In this document: positions 6,018-7,561 of the stretch, piece after piece | Position numbering within the stretch: the first letter of the stretch is position 1 | Layout: each line of letters begins with the position of its first letter | DNA from: an uncultured Burkholderiales bacterium | Lineage (GTDB): Bacteria; Pseudomonadota; Gammaproteobacteria; Burkholderiales; Thiobacillaceae | Reading direction: 5' to 3' | NCBI GenBank assembly: GCA_937925755.1 | Contig: CALAMX010000021.1 | Coordinates: 1 to 7,561 of the forward strand | Length of the DNA: 7,561 nucleotides | Program-made: the position numbers and the translations under genes | Notes under the pieces: model-generated | The model's input: only the letters and a program-made list of their open reading frames with translations | Told to the model about the DNA's origin: nothing | The model's database searches: none

Positions 6018-6302
6018 ATGAGCCACAAACACGCAAGCCTGCTGCGCACCATCTTCCAGGACCCCATAAGCGGCAACATCCACTGGCGCGAGGTGGAGTC
6101 GCTACTCCACCATCTGGGCGCGGTGATCGAGCCGGCACACGGGGCGCGGTTTCGCGTCGTGCTCAACGGACATGAGGGCTTTCTACATCACCCCCACCAT
6201 AGCAACGTCCTGGGTCGCCAGGATGTGAAGTATCTGCGCGAGTTCCTGGCACGGGCAAGGATCACGCCCTCGCTGTACGAGGAAGATAGCAGAAAACCCT
6301 GA
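6018..6302 (+). CDS. HicA-like small protein, apparently without HicB
   Basis: This 94-residue protein resembles the HicA toxin family, small double-stranded-RNA-binding-fold mRNA interferases usually neutralised by HicB. The resemblance is the helix of NIHWREVESLLHHLGAVIE (20-38), the strand pair GARFRVVLNGHEGFLHHPH (42-60), and a C-terminal helix with VKYLREFLARARITP (70-84). In many HicA proteins a catalytic histidine follows the first glycine of the GS/TH segment. Here that stretch reads HGAR, with Arg where His is expected, although histidines are plentiful nearby (H41, H52, H57, H58, H60, H61). RNase activity is therefore uncertain. The ATG at 6018 is chosen because residues before it look non-coding; no strong ribosome binding site is visible. 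Only 72 bp separate it from prfC, leaving no room for hicB downstream, and none is seen upstream. It may be a solitary or domesticated toxin fold. The family assignment is by pattern memory. Confidence 0.7.
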   Translation: MSHKHASLLRTIFQDPISGNIHWREVESLLHHLGAVIEPAHGARFRVVLNGHEGFLHHPHHSNVLGRQDVKYLREFLARARITPSLYEEDSRKP

Positions 6303-6331
6303 ACGAGCCCCCCATCCCCGCGTGCGCTGGG

Positions 6332-6337
6332 TAAAAT
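6332..6337 (+). promoter_or_regulatory. -10-like element upstream of prfC
   Basis: TAAAAT lies 37 bp before the prfC ATG, in the 72-bp gap after the HicA-like gene. There is no matching -35 hexamer and no clear Shine-Dalgarno sequence before the ATG. The sequence CTGG at 6327-6330 and CCAG at 6340-6343 flanks the element as a short inverted repeat. Co-transcription with the upstream gene is equally possible. Confidence 0.3.
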
Positions 6338-6374
6338 CGCCAGTTTTGCTTCGATACACTGGTCGTCACCGCCC

Positions 6375-7561
6375 ATGCACACCCCTTACCCTGTTGACCT
6401 GCTGCGCGAGGTGCAGCGCCGGCGCACCTTCGCCATCATCTCCCACCCCGACGCGGGCAAGACCACGCTGACGGAGAAGCTACTACTCTTCGGCGGCGCG
6501 ATCCAGATGGCGGGCACCGTCAAGGCGCGCAAGTCCAGCCGGCACGCCACCTCCGACTGGATGGAGGTGGAAAAGCAGCGCGGCATCTCGGTCACCAGCT
6601 CAGTCATGCAGTTCGAGTACGCCGGCCACGTCATCAACCTACTCGACACCCCCGGTCACCAAGACTTTTCCGAGGACACCTACCGCGTGTTGACGGCGGT
6701 GGACTGCGCGGTCATGGTGATCGACGCGGCCAAGGGTGTCGAGGCGCAGACGGTCAAGCTGCTGGAGGTCTGTCGGCTACGCAGCACCCCGATCATCACC
6801 TTCGTCAACAAACTGGACCGCGAGGTGCGTCCTCCCGTGGAGCTGATCGAGGAGATCGAGGCCGTACTGGGCATAGACTGCGCCCCGGTGACCTGGCCCA
6901 TCGGTAGCGCCAAAAGCTTTCGCGGCGTCTATCACCTCCTGCATGACCACACCCTGCTGTTTACCCCCGGCGAGGCACGCGTCAGCAATGAAGTCGAGCG
7001 TATCGAAGGGCTGACCAACCCCATACTCGATGCCCGTTTCCCCATGGAAGTGGGACCGCTGCGCGAGGATATAGCGCTCATCCGCGCCGCCAGTCATCCT
7101 TTTGACATCACTGCCTTCCTTGCCGGGACGCAGACACCGGTATTTTTCGGTTCGGCCATCAACAACTTCGGCGTGCGTGAGATCTTGCAGGCCTTGGTGG
7201 AATGGGCGCCGCCGCCGCAGCCGCGCGATGCCGGCGTGCGGCGGGTCGAGCCGGCCGAAGCGGCGTTCAGCGGCTTCGTCTTCAAAATTCAGGCCAACAT
7301 GGACCCCAAACACCGCGACCGTATCGCTTTCTTCCGCGTGTGTTCCGGCCGCTACACACCGGGCATGAAGGTACAGCACCTGCGCCTCAATCGCGAGATG
7401 AAGATCAACCAGGCCCTGACCTTCATGGCCAATGAGCGCATGCACATGGATACGGCGGTGGCCGGCGACATCATCGGCATCCACAACCACGGCCAGCTAC
7501 AGATCGGTGATACGCTCACCGAGGGCGAAGCGCTCCAGTTCAAGGGCATCCCTTACTTCGC
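6375..7561 (+). CDS. prfC: peptide chain release factor 3 (RF3), N-terminal 395 residues (runs off the right edge)
   Basis: RF3 is a translational GTPase that recycles release factors 1 and 2 from the ribosome after peptide release. The GTPase motifs are intact: G1 SHPDAGKTT (23-31), a switch I region ending RGISVTSS (69-76), G3 DTPGH (91-95), G4 NKLD (145-148) and a G5-like GSAK. The phrases FSEDTYRVLTAVDCAVMVIDAAKGVEAQT (98-126 region) and PVTWPIGSAKSFRGVYHL separate it from EF-G and match RF3. Domain II begins near residue 300 (SGFVFKIQANMDPKHRDRIAF). The window ends two bases into codon 396 of an expected 525-540. The ATG at 6375 gives MHTPYPVDLLREVQRRRTFA, like the start of known RF3 proteins. 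No frameshift is seen. No functional link to the upstream HicA-like gene is implied beyond orientation and a 72-bp gap. Confidence 0.97.
   Translation, partial: MHTPYPVDLLREVQRRRTFAIISHPDAGKTTLTEKLLLFGGAIQMAGTVKARKSSRHATSDWMEVEKQRGISVTSSVMQFEYAGHVINLLDTPGHQDFSEDTYRVLTAVDCAVMVIDAAKGVEAQTVKLLEVCRLRSTPIITFVNKLDREVRPPVELIEEIEAVLGIDCAPVTWPIGSAKSFRGVYHLLHDHTLLFTPGEARVSNEVERIEGLTNPILDARFPMEVGPLREDIALIRAASHPFDITAFLAGTQTPVFFGSAINNFGVREILQALVEWAPPPQPRDAGVRRVEPAEAAFSGFVFKIQANMDPKHRDRIAFFRVCSGRYTPGMKVQHLRLNREMKINQALTFMANERMHMDTAVAGDIIGIHNHGQLQIGDTLTEGEALQFKGIPYF

Noticed and set aside
6777..7490. 237-codon minus-strand frame inside prfC
   Set aside because: It is the reverse complement of clear RF3 coding sequence and has no recognisable domain.

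Overview
The window is a stretch of ordinary chromosome, GC-rich by eye. It most resembles a betaproteobacterium. The clues are the gene order ilvI-ilvH-ilvC-psd-pssA-leuA, the IlvI variant motif GEGS in place of GDGS, and the short (218-residue) phosphatidylserine decarboxylase lying next to a CDP-alcohol-type phosphatidylserine synthase. The genus cannot be named from this sequence alone.

Minus strand, read from right to left: ilvI (5643-3934) and ilvH (3789-3298) encode the large and regulatory subunits of acetolactate synthase. ilvC (3266-2250) encodes ketol-acid reductoisomerase. psd (2231-1575) and pssA (1578-784) make phosphatidylethanolamine from CDP-diacylglycerol and serine. After a 183-bp gap comes leuA (600 to beyond position 1), the committed step of leucine synthesis, cut off by the window edge after 200 codons. 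The first five genes are close enough to be one operon with two branches: isoleucine/valine synthesis, then membrane phospholipid synthesis. leuA appears to have its own promoter inside the 3' end of pssA, followed by a leader region.

The most interesting region is that leuA leader (601-801). A good sigma70-type promoter points at a 26-codon reading frame that is too short for routine gene calling. It carries three consecutive leucine codons near its end. After it come a C/U-rich, G-poor stretch, a strong GC hairpin and the leuA ribosome binding site. The leucine-codon segment can pair with one arm of that hairpin over 9 bp. I read this as a leucine-responsive leader-peptide control element, probably starting from a leaderless AUG. 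It has no U-tract terminator, so the output could be Rho-dependent termination or control of translation initiation.

The 144-bp gap between ilvI and ilvH is also unusual. It holds a seven-unit tandem heptamer array ending 5 bp before the ilvH start codon, where a ribosome binding site would normally be, and a GC-rich hairpin typical of dispersed intergenic repeats.

Plus strand: after a 374-bp divergent intergenic region come a small HicA-like gene with no HicB partner (6018-6302) and prfC, peptide chain release factor 3, cut off by the right edge (6375 onward). I see no rRNA, tRNA, CRISPR array, insertion sequence or phage gene.
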